Below are positions 28,169 through 37,517 of a DNA stretch of 64,000 nucleotides, one piece after another; the stretch's first letter is position 1; every line of letters begins with the position of its first letter. Position numbers and translations under genes: made by a program. The notes beneath the pieces are model-generated. The model ran no database searches and was not told the origin of the DNA. It was given only the letters and a program-made list of their open reading frames with translations. The stretch spans positions 1,488,001-1,552,000 of the forward strand of contig NZ_CP115669.1 of assembly GCF_029203285.1 (NCBI RefSeq), written 5' to 3'. This DNA is from Pseudomonas sp. PSE14 (lineage in GTDB: Bacteria; Pseudomonadota; Gammaproteobacteria; Pseudomonadales; Pseudomonadaceae).

Positions 28169-30328
28169 CAGGGCCGATTCACCGTCCTCGTGGTAGGCGC
28201 CGAGGAAGTCCACCAGCGCGGAGAAGGGCAGGGGGCGACTGAACAGGTAGCCCTGCGCCAGTCCGCAGTGGTTGTCGCGCAGGAAGGCCAGCTGCTGCGG
28301 GTGCTCGACGCCTTCGGCGATCACTTTCAGGTGCAGCTTCTGCGCCATGGCGATGATCGCCTGGGCGATCTCGCTGTCACGCTGGGACTGGGGCACGTCG
28401 CAGATGAAGGAGCGGTCCACCTTCAAGGCGTCCAGCGGGAGCTGTCGCAGGTAGGACAGCGACGAATAGCCGGTGCCGAAATCGTCGATCGACAGGCTCA
28501 CGCCCAATTCGCGCAGGCGATTGAGCAGCGGGACGGCCTGGTCGATATTGGCCATCACCGCATTCTCGGTGACCTCCAGCTCCAGGTAGCGGGCCTCCAG
28601 GCCGGCGTCGTCCAGGGTGCGCTGCACTTCTTCCACCAGACTGTCGCGCCCCAGGTTGCTGGCGCAGCAGTTCACTGCCACCCGCAGGTCGCCGAAGCCC
28701 AGGTCATGCAGGCGGCGCAAGTCCTTGCAGGCATGGCGGAGCACCCAGGCATCCAGCGCGCCGATCAGGCCGTTGGCGACCGCCAGGTTGATGAAACGGT
28801 CCGGTGACAGCAGGCCGTGGACCGGGTGCTTCCAGCGCACCAGCGCCTCCAGTTGCTCCACTCCGCCATGGTCGATGCGCAGGATCGGTTGGTAATAGAG
28901 CACCAGCTCGTCGTCCCACAGCGCCTTGCGCAGTTCCTCTTCCAACTGCAGCTCCTGGGTGGCCTTGGTCTTGAGGTGCGGGCTGAAGAAGTGGGTGACG
29001 TTGCGCCCGTTGCCCTTTGACTGGTACAGGGCAAGGTCGGCGTGCTTGAGCAGCTCCTCCGCCTGCTCCCCGTCGTTGGGGAACAGGCTGATGCCCACGC
29101 TCAGGGTCATCACCAGGTTGCGCCCGGCGGTGGTGATGGGTTCCTTCATGCGTTGCATCAGGCGCTGGGCAAGGATGCGCGCTTCGTGATCCTCGCCAAG
29201 GTCCGCGAGGATGCAGAACTCGTCGCCACCGAAGCGGGCCAGCAGGTCGGAGCCGCGCAGGGCGCTGCGAATGCGTCCGGAGACGATGCACAGCAGCTCG
29301 TCGCCGGCGGCGTGGCCGAGGGAGTCGTTGACCCGCTTGAAGTGGTCCAGGTCCAGCAGGATCACCGCCATGCCCTGGCCTTTCTTGCGGTTGCGCTCCA
29401 GGCGCAGGGCGAACTCTTCGTTCAGTGCCGTGCGGTTGTGCAGGCCGGTCAGGCCGTCGAAGCGGGCCAGTTGCTGCAGGGAGGCATTGGCGTGGTCAAG
29501 CTGGCTGAGCAGCGTGTTGACCCGGTTCAGCTCGCTTTCCTTGCTCGACAGGCTTTCGTCGATCCAGGCGGCCCAGAGCCCGGCGAGCACCACCGCCAGG
29601 GCCAGCAGGCCGACCATCAGGCCGAGCTGGATGGCATTGCCCTGGGCCGCATTGGCCACCGGCACGACCCAGCTGGGCAACGTCAGGGTCAGCGCCGCCA
29701 TGCCGGTAAAGTGCATGCCGGCGATGGCGCCGCCGAGCAGCAGGCTGGCGAGGATCTGGTAGATCCACTGGCGTTCCGCAGGCTGCCGGTTGAGGACGGG
29801 GGTCAGGACCAGCGCGGTGTAGGCCACCAGTATCGCGATCAGTACCGACAGCGCCACCAGCGACGGGTCGTAGTGTTGCATCGGCGGCGCCTGGATGGCT
29901 GCCATCCCGGTGTAGTGCATGCCGGCGATGCTCGCGCCGATGCAGCAGGCGGCCAGCAGGTGCTGCAAAGGGCTGAGCCCGGCACGGATCAGAAGGCGCA
30001 TTGCGATGACCGAGGTGCCAATGGCGATGAGCAGCGACAGCAGGGTCAGGCCGCTGTTGAAGTGCACCGGCACTGCCGGGCGGAAGGCGAGCATGGCGAC
30101 GAAGTGCATCGACCAGATGCCGCTACCCAGGCAAATGCCGCCCACCCACTGCCAGCGTCGCGCGTGCTGGGGCGAGCGGAGCATCAGGCCGGCGATGCTC
30201 AGCGCAACGTAGCTGGCGGCACAGGCGATGAGGATGGACAGCAGCACCAGACCGGGATTGTGGGTGCACTCCAACAGCACAGCGTCGGGTACGGCGTCCT
30301 GCTGCCATTCCATAGCTGGGAGCTCCAA
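28151..30328 (-). CDS. nbdA: MHYT-GGDEF-EAL c-di-GMP protein, NbdA-like
   Basis: A 725-residue inner-membrane protein. The N terminus has about seven helices with three MHYT-type motifs (SMHFVAM near 73, GMHYTGM near 137, GMHFTGM near 204), proposed to bind copper and sense diatomic gases. A GGDEF domain follows with an intact FGGDEF (367-371) and an RxxD inhibitory site (358-361). The EAL domain starts near 475 with EALVRW at 494. Position between the PA3312-like reductase and a PA3310-like transferase gene points to NbdA, the nitric-oxide dispersal protein. As I recall, PAO1 NbdA has a degenerate AGDEF, unlike this one. MucR is the alternative name. Confidence 0.85.
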   Translation of the reverse strand: MELPAMEWQQDAVPDAVLLECTHNPGLVLLSILIACAASYVALSIAGLMLRSPQHARRWQWVGGICLGSGIWSMHFVAMLAFRPAVPVHFNSGLTLLSLLIAIGTSVIAMRLLIRAGLSPLQHLLAACCIGASIAGMHYTGMAAIQAPPMQHYDPSLVALSVLIAILVAYTALVLTPVLNRQPAERQWIYQILASLLLGGAIAGMHFTGMAALTLTLPSWVVPVANAAQGNAIQLGLMVGLLALAVVLAGLWAAWIDESLSSKESELNRVNTLLSQLDHANASLQQLARFDGLTGLHNRTALNEEFALRLERNRKKGQGMAVILLDLDHFKRVNDSLGHAAGDELLCIVSGRIRSALRGSDLLARFGGDEFCILADLGEDHEARILAQRLMQRMKEPITTAGRNLVMTLSVGISLFPNDGEQAEELLKHADLALYQSKGNGRNVTHFFSPHLKTKATQELQLEEELRKALWDDELVLYYQPILRIDHGGVEQLEALVRWKHPVHGLLSPDRFINLAVANGLIGALDAWVLRHACKDLRRLHDLGFGDLRVAVNCCASNLGRDSLVEEVQRTLDDAGLEARYLELEVTENAVMANIDQAVPLLNRLRELGVSLSIDDFGTGYSSLSYLRQLPLDALKVDRSFICDVPQSQRDSEIAQAIIAMAQKLHLKVIAEGVEHPQQLAFLRDNHCGLAQGYLFSRPLPFSALVDFLGAYHEDGESALLRNQA

Positions 30329-30507
30329 GTGTCGAGACGGGGCGAATTCGGTTCGATATCACTTTGATGTCAGTCTAGGGGGTGGCCATTACCCTGCAAG
30401 CCGTGACCGGGGATTCCGACAAAGTGAAGGAGCGCTGCCGACGTACGGTAGCGCGCGATGGAAACCACCTCTCAACTCTTGTTCATGTGTCAGCAGATGT
30501 AGCGGAT

Positions 30508-30523
30508 TTGACGCTTTTTTGAC
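30508..30523 (+). promoter_or_regulatory. Candidate ColR-type box before eptA
   Basis: TTGACGCTTTTTTGAC ends 11 bases before a possible -10 (TAGAGT, 30535-30540), the layout of a response-regulator-dependent promoter. The first 12 bases fit the ColR motif I remember from P. putida, and ColRS activates eptA in P. aeruginosa. The match is partial. Confidence 0.4.
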
Positions 30524-30612
30524 TATTTTGCCGCTAGAGTGTCGCCGCTGGCCGGGTGGCCTTCTCAACCAACGTTTCCAATTCGACTTTTGCAGTTCAA
30601 GGAGTGCACTCG

Positions 30613-32271
30613 ATGGCCGAGGGCAAACGCCGCCTCATCCCGCAGGTCAGTTCCACACGGCTGGTCCTCCTGTTTTCCCTGGCCTTGGTGCTGTTCTACA
30701 ACGTCGCGACCTGGAAGGCGCTGAACAGCCTGGTACCGCTGGAGGGTGTGAAAGGCGCCGGGTTCTTCCTCTCCTTCGCGTTCTTCCTCTGGGCAGCCTT
30801 CACCCTGCTGCTGACGCTGGTGTCGTTCCGTCCGCTGCTCAAGCCGGCGCTGACCCTGGTGGCGCTGGTTTCCGCCGGTGCGGCCTACTTCATGAACACC
30901 TATGGCGTGGTCATCGACACGGTGATGGTGCAGAACGTGTTCGAGACCAACCCGGGCGAAGCCGCGGCCCTGTTCAGTGCGCGGATGGTCGGCTACCTGC
31001 TGGTGCTGGGCGTCCTGCCGGCGGCAATCATCTGGCTGACCCCGGTGAGCTATCGCCCGTTCTTCCGCGGCCTGCTCAACAAGGTCCTGGTGATCGTCGC
31101 TTGTGTGGCGGTGGTGGCGGTCTCCGTGGGCAGCTTCTATTCCACCTATGCACCGGTGTTCCGCCAGGAAGACAAGCTGACCCACTTCATCAACCCGACC
31201 AACTACATCTACGCGGTGGGCAAGTACACCAAGCAGCGCCTGGGCATCAAGGAGAACCTGGTGGTGCAGCCGATCGGCGAGGATGCCGTGCAGGCCCAGC
31301 GGGTGCGCGCCGATGGCAAGAAGTCGCTGATGATCTTCGTGGTCGGTGAGACTGCTCGCGCCGACCATTTCTCCCTCAATGGCTATGCCCGCGAGACCAA
31401 CCCGGAGCTGGCCAAGCTCGACATCATCAACTTCGCCAACGTCAGCTCCTGCGGCACCTCTACCGCCGTGTCGGTACCCTGCATGTTCTCCAAGTTCCCC
31501 CGCGAGGACTACAGCGACAAGAAGGGCAAGACCTACCAGGGACTGCTCGATATTCTTCAGCGCGTGGGTGTGTCCGTGCTCTGGCTGGACAACAACAGCG
31601 ACTGCAAGGGTACCTGCCTGCGCGTGCCGAACCGCGACATTCCCAAGACCCAGCCCGGCCCGTTCTGCGATGGCAAGAACTGCCTGGACGAAGCCCTGCT
31701 GCAGGATCTGCAGGCCTACATCGACGGCCTGAAGGACAACGCCATCATCGTGCTGCACGCCGACGGCAGCCATGGTCCGGAGTACTACGACCGCTATCCG
31801 AAGTCCCTGGAGCGCTTCAAGCCGGTATGCCACACCAACCAGCTGGGTAGCTGCAGCAGCGAGGAGCTGGTGAACGTCTATGACAACACCATCCTCTACA
31901 CCGACTTCTTCCTGTCCAAGGTGGTGGAACTGCTCAAGCGCAACGAAGGCCGCTTCGACACCTCGATGCTCTACGTCTCCGACCATGGCGAGTCGCTGGG
32001 CGAGAACGGCGTCTACCTGCACGCCGCGCCCTATGCCATCGCGCCGAAGGCGCAGACCCATGTGCCAATGGTGATGTGGTTCGGCAATGGCGCGCTGGGC
32101 GATCTAGGCATCGATCGCGGCTGCCTGGAGACCAAGGCCAAGGCCGACGAGCTGAGCCACGACAACCTGTTCCACTCGGTGCTTGGCCTGTATGAAGTGC
32201 GCACCAGTCTCTACCAGCCGGACCTGGACATCTTCCATTCCTGCCGGCGCAACATGACCGCCGCCCAGTAA
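30613..32271 (+). CDS. eptA: Phosphoethanolamine transferase, EptA/PmrC type
   Basis: A 552-residue inner-membrane enzyme that moves phosphoethanolamine from phosphatidylethanolamine to lipid A, lowering negative charge and polymyxin binding. Five N-terminal helices (to about residue 180) precede a periplasmic alkaline-phosphatase-fold domain. Zinc and catalytic elements are VVGETARADH (243-252), the nucleophile threonine in SSCGTSTAVSVPCMFS (about T282), LHADGSHGPEY and YVSDHGESLGENG. Several cysteines form the family disulfides. ATG 30613 is chosen because AAGGAG lies at 30599-30604; an earlier GTG has no ribosome-binding site. In PAO1 the syntenic gene would be PA3310, and PA1972 is the named eptA, so paralogy is possible. 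Confidence 0.88.
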   Translation: MAEGKRRLIPQVSSTRLVLLFSLALVLFYNVATWKALNSLVPLEGVKGAGFFLSFAFFLWAAFTLLLTLVSFRPLLKPALTLVALVSAGAAYFMNTYGVVIDTVMVQNVFETNPGEAAALFSARMVGYLLVLGVLPAAIIWLTPVSYRPFFRGLLNKVLVIVACVAVVAVSVGSFYSTYAPVFRQEDKLTHFINPTNYIYAVGKYTKQRLGIKENLVVQPIGEDAVQAQRVRADGKKSLMIFVVGETARADHFSLNGYARETNPELAKLDIINFANVSSCGTSTAVSVPCMFSKFPREDYSDKKGKTYQGLLDILQRVGVSVLWLDNNSDCKGTCLRVPNRDIPKTQPGPFCDGKNCLDEALLQDLQAYIDGLKDNAIIVLHADGSHGPEYYDRYPKSLERFKPVCHTNQLGSCSSEELVNVYDNTILYTDFFLSKVVELLKRNEGRFDTSMLYVSDHGESLGENGVYLHAAPYAIAPKAQTHVPMVMWFGNGALGDLGIDRGCLETKAKADELSHDNLFHSVLGLYEVRTSLYQPDLDIFHSCRRNMTAAQ

Positions 32272-32290
32272 GCGGGGGCGAGGCAAAAAG

Positions 32291-32330
32291 AAAGGCCCTG
32301 CGGCGAGCGCCGCAGGGCCTTTGTGTTTTT
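32291..32330. terminator. Bidirectional terminator
   Basis: AAAGGCCCTGCGGC-GAGC-GCCGCAGGGCCTTT stem with T and A runs, between the convergent eptA and universal stress protein genes. Confidence 0.88.
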
Positions 32331-32341
32331 CAGGGCTGGAG

Positions 32342-32794
32342 TTACTTGTCGCGCACCAGCAGCACCGGACGGTTGCTGACGCGGATCAGGCCCTCGGCCA
32401 CGCTGCCCAGCATCAGGCGGCGCACGCCACGACGGCCGTGGGTGCCCATGACGATCACATCCGCCTTGGAGGCGTCGGCTTCGATCTCGATGCGCTCGGC
32501 GATCTCCTCGCTGGCGCGTTCCTGGCAGACCCGCTCGAACACGGCCTTGACCGGGAAATCGGCGACGTGCTCCTTGGCCTTGGCCAGGATGTCGTCGGCG
32601 GCCTTCAGTGCAGCTTCGCGCAGCGGCTCGGGGTTGTAGTACACGGCGTAGTCGGGCAGGTGCCGCAACGGGCTGTCGACGATGGTGATGACGCGCAGCT
32701 CGCCTCCGCTCAGCTTGGCCAGCTTGGCCGCTTCGACCAGGGCACGGTCGGAAACCGGACTGCCGTCCACCGCTACCAGAATGCGCTCGTACAT
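32342..32794 (-). CDS. uspK: Universal stress protein (UspK-like)
   Basis: A 150-residue UspA-fold protein. It begins MYERILVAVDGSPVSDRALVEAA and carries the ATP-binding signature GTHGRRGVRRLMLGSVAEGLI. ATP-binding Usp proteins help survival in stationary phase or without oxygen. The syntenic PAO1 gene (PA3309, from memory) is the Anr-controlled UspK needed for anaerobic pyruvate survival. An Anr-like site 62-75 bases upstream agrees with that. GAGGAA precedes the start. Confidence 0.87.
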   Translation of the reverse strand: MYERILVAVDGSPVSDRALVEAAKLAKLSGGELRVITIVDSPLRHLPDYAVYYNPEPLREAALKAADDILAKAKEHVADFPVKAVFERVCQERASEEIAERIEIEADASKADVIVMGTHGRRGVRRLMLGSVAEGLIRVSNRPVLLVRDK

Positions 32795-32855
32795 GATGTG
32801 TTCCTCAATGAGTGGCTTGGTAAGAAAACTCTATCCCTCCGAGGGCGAGATTCCC

Positions 32856-32869
32856 TTGCGCAGCGTCAA
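32856..32869 (-). promoter_or_regulatory. Anr/FNR-type box of the Usp gene
   Basis: On the minus strand TTGACGCTGCGCAA matches 7 of 10 fixed positions of TTGAT-N4-ATCAA. A -10 candidate TAGAGT occupies 32833-32828, which puts the box centre 41.5 bases upstream of a start near 32821, the exact class II geometry. Confidence 0.55.
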
Positions 32870-32945
32870 TGGTAGTCGGTGTGTCCGAAAGTGCCTGGAA
32901 TAGAGCGGTGTAACGGAGTGTTTCGGCATCGGGAGTTGCCGCGAG

Positions 32946-33058
32946 CGTAGGGCGTATAACGTTCGACGTTATACGCCGTTTGACCTTGACCCCAGGGCCT
33001 CCGAGACCCGCCTTGGCGCGGGAGAGGGCCTCGGTGTAACCGCGAACAGAACCCCTAG
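32946..33058. repeat. REPIN of family A with decayed right arm
   Basis: The left arm 32946-32979 is identical to the copy at 22.87 kb, including the downstream TTTGACCTTG. The right arm region 33031-33058 keeps TCGGTGTAACCGCGAACAG and CCCTAG but has lost the palindrome's second half. This repeat and the rapA terminator account for most of the 319-base gap between the Usp and rapA genes; the Anr-like promoter is the other content. Confidence 0.75.
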
Positions 33059-33095
33059 AAAAAAGCCGCCACCGGTTGCCCCGTGGCGGCTTTTT
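33059..33095 (-). terminator. Intrinsic terminator of rapA
   Basis: AAAAAGCCGCCAC...GTGGCGGCTTTTT stem just beyond the minus-strand rapA stop, with a T run on the minus strand. Confidence 0.88.
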
Positions 33096-33113
33096 CATGA
33101 CGCGCTGTCTGGC

Positions 33114-35960
33114 TTAGCCAGCGACCAGCACGCGGATCGCCTCCAGGCGCAGCGACGCCTTGTCCAGCATCGCCAGGCTGTCGTCACGTTGCTTGCGCAG
33201 GGCTTCCAGTTCGCTGTCGCGCACGCTCGGGTTGACGGCCTTGAGCGCGGTCAGGCGGGCCAGTTCTTCGTCCAGGGTGGCGGTCAGCTGCTGGCGAGCC
33301 TGCTCCACGCGCTCGGCATGGCGCGGGGTGATCTTGGTCTCGGCCAGGGCGAACTGCTTGGCCAGCACGTCGCGCTGGGCCTGCACGAACTTGTTGGCAC
33401 TGGCGCGCGGCACGCTTTCCAGCTGGTCGTTGAGGGTTTCGAAGGACACGCGGGCGGACAGGTCGTTGCCGTTGGCGTCCATCAGGCAGCGCAGCGCCAC
33501 CGGTGGCAGGAAGCGGCCGAGCTGCAATTTGCGCGGCGCCACGGCCTCGCTGACGAACAGCAGCTCCAGCAGCACGGTGCCCGGCTTGAGTGCCTTGTTC
33601 TTGATCAGCGCCACCGAGGTGTTGCCCAGCGAGCCGGACAGCACCAGGTCCATGCCGCCCTGCACCATGGGGTGTTCCCAGGTGAGGAACTGCATGTCCT
33701 CGCGGGCCAGGGCCTGGGCGCGATCGTAGGTGATGGTCACGCCTTCGTCGTCGCCCAGCGGGAAGCTGGCGTCGAGCATCTTCTCGCTCGGGCGCAGGAT
33801 CAGCGCGTTCTCCGAGTGGTCCTCGCTGTGGATGCCGTAGGTGTCGAACAGGCGCTCCATGTAGATCGGCAGGGCGAACTGGTCGTCCTGTTCCTCGATC
33901 TCCTCCACCAGCGCCTCGCCTTCCCCGGCGCCGCCGGAGTTCAGCTCCAGCAGGCGGTCGCGGCCGCTGTGCATCTCGGCTTCCAGGGCTTCGCGGGCAG
34001 CCTTGCCTTCGGTGAGCAGGGTGGCGAAGGCCTCGTCGTCGCCGCCGTCCAGCAGTTCCACCAGGCGCGGGCCGAAGCGGTGCTGCAGGGCGTTGCCGGT
34101 GGGGCAGGTGTTGAGGAAGGCGTTCAGCGCCTGGTGGTACCACTGGAACAGGCGTTCCTGCGGGCTGTTCTCCAGGTGCGGCACATGGATCTGGATGGTG
34201 TGCTTCTGGCCGATCCGGTCAAGGCGGCCAATGCGCTGTTCCAGCTGATCCGGGTGGGCCGGCAGGTCGAACAGCACCAGGTGATGGGCGAACTGGAAGT
34301 TGCGGCCTTCGCTGCCGATTTCCGAGCAGACCAGCACCTGGGCGCCGAATTCTTCGTCGGCGAAGTAGGCGGCGGCGCGGTCGCGTTCGAGGATGCTCAT
34401 GCCTTCGTGGAACACCGTGGCCGGGATGCCGGACTTCAGGCGCAGCGCGTCTTCCAGGTCCAGCGCGGTCTCGGCGTGGGCGCAGATCACCAGCACCTTG
34501 TACTGCTTGAGCATTTTCAGAGTGTCGATCAGCCACTCGACGCGCGGGTCGAAGCGCCACCAGCGGGCGTTCTCGTCGCCGTCCTCGACCTGGGCCTGGA
34601 AGCTGACTTCCGGGTACAGGTCCGGGTGCTCGCCGATCGGCAGCTCCATGTATTCCACCGGGTTGGCCAGGGCATAGGGATGCAGCTGGCGCTCGGGGAA
34701 GCCTTGCACTGCAGCGCGGGTGTTGCGGAACAGCACACGGCCGGTGCCGTGGCGATCGAGCAGCTCGCGCACCAGGCGGGAGCGGGCCTCTTCATTACCG
34801 CCCTCGACGCTGGCCAGCAGGTCGTCGCCCTCGCTGCCGAGGAAGCCGTGGATGGCCTCGCGGGCGCTGGGGGACAGACGGCCTTGGTCGATCAGTTCCT
34901 GCACTGCCTCGGCGACCGGGCGGTACTGGCTGCTCTCGGCGCGGAAGGCTTCCAGGTCGTGGAAGCGATCCGGATCGAGTAGGCGCAGGCGGGCGAAGTG
35001 GCTGTCCAGGCCCAGCTGTTCCGGGGTCGCGGTGAGCAGCAGCACGCCGGGGATGACCTGCGACAGTTGTTCCACCAGTTGGTATTCGGGGCTGGCCTGT
35101 TCCGGGTGCCACACGAGGTGGTGGGCTTCGTCGACGACCAGCAGGTCCCAGCCAGCGGCGAAGGCGGCGTCCTGGGCGCGCTCGTCCTCACGCAGCCACT
35201 CCAGCGCCACCAGGGCCAGCTGGGTGTCTTCGAAGGGGTTGCTGGCATCGCTCTCGACGAAGCGCTCGCGGTCGAACAGGGCGACTTCCAGGTTGAAGCG
35301 CCGGCGCATTTCCACCAGCCACTGGTGCTGGAGGTTTTCCGGCACCAGGATCAGCACGCGGTTGGCGCGGCCGGAGAGCAACTGGCGGTGGATCACCAGA
35401 CCCGCCTCGATGGTCTTGCCCAGGCCCACTTCGTCGGCCAGCAGGACGCGCGGCGCCATGCGGTCGGCGACTTCACGAGCGATGTGCAGCTGGTGGGCGA
35501 TGGGTTGCGCACGGGCGCCACCCAGGCCCCAGAGCGAGGATTGCAGCAGGCGGCTGCGGTGTTCCAGGGTGTGGTAGCGCAGGCCGAACCAGGACATCGG
35601 GTCGATCTGCCCGGCGAACAGGCGATCACTGGCCAGGCGGAACTGGATGAAGTTCGACAGCTGGGTTTCCGGCACGGTGCGCTGGTCGTTCTGCGCGGTG
35701 ATGCCGTGGTAGATCAGCAGGCCGTCGATCTCGTCCACTTCGCGGACGGTCATCTTCCAGCCTTCGAAATGGGTGATCTCGTCGCCCGGGGCGAAGCGCA
35801 CGCGGGTCAGCGGCGCATTGCGTTCGGCGTACTGGCGGGTATCACCGGTGGCCGGATAGAGCACCGTGAGCAGGCGTCCGTCGAGCGCCAGGATGGTCCC
35901 GAGCCCAAGTTCCGCTTCACTGTCGCTGATCCAGCGTTGGCCGGGTTGATACTGCGCCAT
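33114..35960 (-). CDS. rapA: RNA polymerase-associated ATPase RapA (HepA)
   Basis: A 948-residue Swi2/Snf2-family ATPase that binds RNA polymerase and recycles it from stalled post-termination complexes. N-terminal Tudor-like region (residues 1-100) begins [23 protein letters not shown]. Helicase motif I is [16 protein letters not shown], motif II is [10 protein letters not shown] and motif III is LLLTATPEQ. The second lobe includes [22 protein letters not shown] and [14 protein letters not shown] 35960 has GGAGG five bases upstream; the GTG two codons earlier overlaps that site. Length equals the family norm. It is transcribed alone. Confidence 0.97.
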   Translation of the reverse strand: MAQYQPGQRWISDSEAELGLGTILALDGRLLTVLYPATGDTRQYAERNAPLTRVRFAPGDEITHFEGWKMTVREVDEIDGLLIYHGITAQNDQRTVPETQLSNFIQFRLASDRLFAGQIDPMSWFGLRYHTLEHRSRLLQSSLWGLGGARAQPIAHQLHIAREVADRMAPRVLLADEVGLGKTIEAGLVIHRQLLSGRANRVLILVPENLQHQWLVEMRRRFNLEVALFDRERFVESDASNPFEDTQLALVALEWLREDERAQDAAFAAGWDLLVVDEAHHLVWHPEQASPEYQLVEQLSQVIPGVLLLTATPEQLGLDSHFARLRLLDPDRFHDLEAFRAESSQYRPVAEAVQELIDQGRLSPSAREAIHGFLGSEGDDLLASVEGGNEEARSRLVRELLDRHGTGRVLFRNTRAAVQGFPERQLHPYALANPVEYMELPIGEHPDLYPEVSFQAQVEDGDENARWWRFDPRVEWLIDTLKMLKQYKVLVICAHAETALDLEDALRLKSGIPATVFHEGMSILERDRAAAYFADEEFGAQVLVCSEIGSEGRNFQFAHHLVLFDLPAHPDQLEQRIGRLDRIGQKHTIQIHVPHLENSPQERLFQWYHQALNAFLNTCPTGNALQHRFGPRLVELLDGGDDEAFATLLTEGKAAREALEAEMHSGRDRLLELNSGGAGEGEALVEEIEEQDDQFALPIYMERLFDTYGIHSEDHSENALILRPSEKMLDASFPLGDDEGVTITYDRAQALAREDMQFLTWEHPMVQGGMDLVLSGSLGNTSVALIKNKALKPGTVLLELLFVSEAVAPRKLQLGRFLPPVALRCLMDANGNDLSARVSFETLNDQLESVPRASANKFVQAQRDVLAKQFALAETKITPRHAERVEQARQQLTATLDEELARLTALKAVNPSVRDSELEALRKQRDDSLAMLDKASLRLEAIRVLVAG

Positions 35961-36189
35961 GGACACCTCCCAAAAAAAGCCGGCTATGGTACCGGAACGC
36001 GCGGCATTCAGCGATGGCCGATGACGGTTCCGGTCGTCCGAACGGTCGGGCCTGCCGGGAGGAGGGCGCTAGGCGTCGAAGACTCCCGCTGGAGTTGCCG
36101 CAAATGACGAAAGTGTAGCGAGCCGGACTCAAGTCTGTAGTGGACCGGCCGATAGCCTGACCAGAGGAATTCCGACGGGACCTTTCCTT

Positions 36190-36492
36190 ATGCTGCTGCC
36201 CATTCCCCATAGTCTGACACCGGTCACCGCCCAGCAGGACGTGCCCAGGCCGCGACCGGATGTCGCCCCGGTGAGCCCGCCTGCGCCCAGCGCGGGCAAC
36301 GCCGGCGTGGGGCTGGAGCGCCGACCGGATGAAGAGGTGCTGGAAGAGGAATATCAGCGCCGTCGCAAACGCCGCCAGGCCAGCGACGGCACTCCGGAGG
36401 GCGAGGCCCTGGAAGAGTTGGAGCAGGTCGAGGAGCTGGGCGAGGCGCAGGACACCCTGCGCAAGGGCCGGTGGATCGATATCGAGATCTGA
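36190..36492 (+). CDS. Conserved hypothetical protein, proline-rich then charged
   Basis: A 100-residue protein I do not recognise. The first 45 residues are proline-rich (DVPRPRPDVAPVSPPAPS) and probably disordered. The second half is strongly charged (EEVLEEEYQRRRKRRQ, then acidic repeats), with the pattern of a coiled coil or helix, and ends GRWIDIEI. No signal peptide or membrane helix is present. It lies 51 bases upstream of the AlkB-like gene on the same strand and opposite rapA, in the place of PAO1 PA3307. Confidence 0.7.
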   Translation: MLLPIPHSLTPVTAQQDVPRPRPDVAPVSPPAPSAGNAGVGLERRPDEEVLEEEYQRRRKRRQASDGTPEGEALEELEQVEELGEAQDTLRKGRWIDIEI

Positions 36493-36543
36493 CGGTCCGG
36501 CCCGGAGTAAGCTGGATCAACACCTGATTGCGCCGAGTCCCGC

Positions 36544-37143
36544 ATGCTGTTCGACGATGCCCCCATCCAATTGCCTGATGCCGAACTGCGTCTGCTGAGC
36601 GACTGGTGTCCGCCGTCGCTGGCGGAGCACTGGTTCGAACAACTGGTCGCCCAGACGCCCTGGGACCAGCCCAGCGTGCATCTGCACGGGCGCGACTACC
36701 CGGTGCCGCGACTGGTTGCCTGGTACGGCGACCCTGAGGCTTTCTATACCTACTCCGGCCTGACCCACGCACCGTTGCCGTGGACGCCACTGCTGGCGCA
36801 GATCCGCGCGCGGGTCGAGTCGGCGGCCGGGCAGCGCTTCAATGGCGTGCTGCTCAACTACTACCGGGATGGCCAGGACTCCATGGGCTGGCACAGCGAC
36901 GATGAACCGGAGCTGGGGCGCAACCCGGTGGTGGCCTCGTTGAACCTCGGCGGAGCGCGGCGCTTCGACCTGCGGCGCAAGGGTCGTAACACAATCGAAC
37001 ATTCCATCGAGCTGTCCGGCGGTTCGCTGCTGGTCATGTCCGGCGCAACGCAGCATTATTGGCAACATCAGGTCGCCAAGACGCGCCGTCCGGTCGCACC
37101 GCGCCTGAATCTGACTTTCCGCCTGGTGCATGCCCTGCCATGA
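36544..37143 (+). CDS. AlkB-like 2-oxoglutarate/Fe(II) dioxygenase
   Basis: A 199-residue member of the AlkB/2OG-Fe(II) oxygenase family that repairs alkylated bases or modifies nucleic acids by oxidative demethylation. The metal ligands are H and D in GWHSDDEPELG and the distal histidine in ATQHYWQHQV. The 2-oxoglutarate arginine lies in PRLNLTFRLV. NYYRDGQDSMGWHSD matches the ALKBH2/3-like group. It overlaps a small basic protein gene by four bases, implying co-expression. Confidence 0.9.
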   Translation: MLFDDAPIQLPDAELRLLSDWCPPSLAEHWFEQLVAQTPWDQPSVHLHGRDYPVPRLVAWYGDPEAFYTYSGLTHAPLPWTPLLAQIRARVESAAGQRFNGVLLNYYRDGQDSMGWHSDDEPELGRNPVVASLNLGGARRFDLRRKGRNTIEHSIELSGGSLLVMSGATQHYWQHQVAKTRRPVAPRLNLTFRLVHALP

Positions 37144-37301
37144 GCAACGACGACAAACTGATCGACTTCGCCTCCGAGCGCGACAAGCGCATCCACGACG
37201 TGCATGAAAAACGCCTGCAGGACGTGCGTCAGGCCTTCGAGAACGCGCTGCCGCTGGGCAAGTCGCGCAAGAAGGGCAAGAGCAAGCCGAAGAAGCGCTG
37301 A
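37140..37301 (+). CDS. Small basic hypothetical protein
   Basis: A 53-residue protein with an acidic N terminus (MSNDDKLIDFASERDKR) and a very basic C terminus (GKSRKKGKSKPKKR), suggesting nucleic-acid contact. The ATGA overlap with the AlkB-like gene is the reason for choosing this start over a longer one inside that gene. Function unknown. A co-translated, lysine-rich partner of a nucleic-acid demethylase is worth noting, but no function is claimed. Confidence 0.7.
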   Translation: MSNDDKLIDFASERDKRIHDVHEKRLQDVRQAFENALPLGKSRKKGKSKPKKR

Positions 37302-37433
37302 TTTTTCCCGGCGCTGACTGCTCCTTTTTCCGCCAAAGTGCCGCCCTGCGCGGCTTCCCGCCGCACCCGCCCCCTCCTGTAACTTGACCTGCGTCAGTGC
37401 TCCGGCCCTCGCCGGAAAGCGCCTTGTCGACCA

Positions 37434-37447
37434 TTGATCCAGGTCAA
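37434..37447 (+). promoter_or_regulatory. Anr box of the phrS-like promoter
   Basis: TTGATCCAGGTCAA matches 9 of 10 fixed positions of the Anr/FNR consensus. Its centre is 41.5 bases before 37482 and a TAATCT -10 element lies at 37469-37474, so it is a canonical class II Anr promoter. A weaker similar sequence (TTGACCTGCGTCAG) lies at 37384-37397. Confidence 0.82.
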
Positions 37448-37517
37448 TTTGTCCCGCCCGGCCGCCGGTAATCTGCACACATCCCCAGACGATGTAGGCA
37501 AACAGGAGGCCAGCATC

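Noticed and set aside
29042-30367. Plus-strand frame of about 440 codons opposite the NbdA-like gene
   Set aside because: The minus strand encodes MHYT, GGDEF and EAL domains, and the opposite frame has no recognisable features.
32805-33098. Minus-strand open frame of 97 codons between the Usp and rapA genes
   Set aside because: It runs through a REP palindrome and a terminator hairpin and has no ribosome-binding site.
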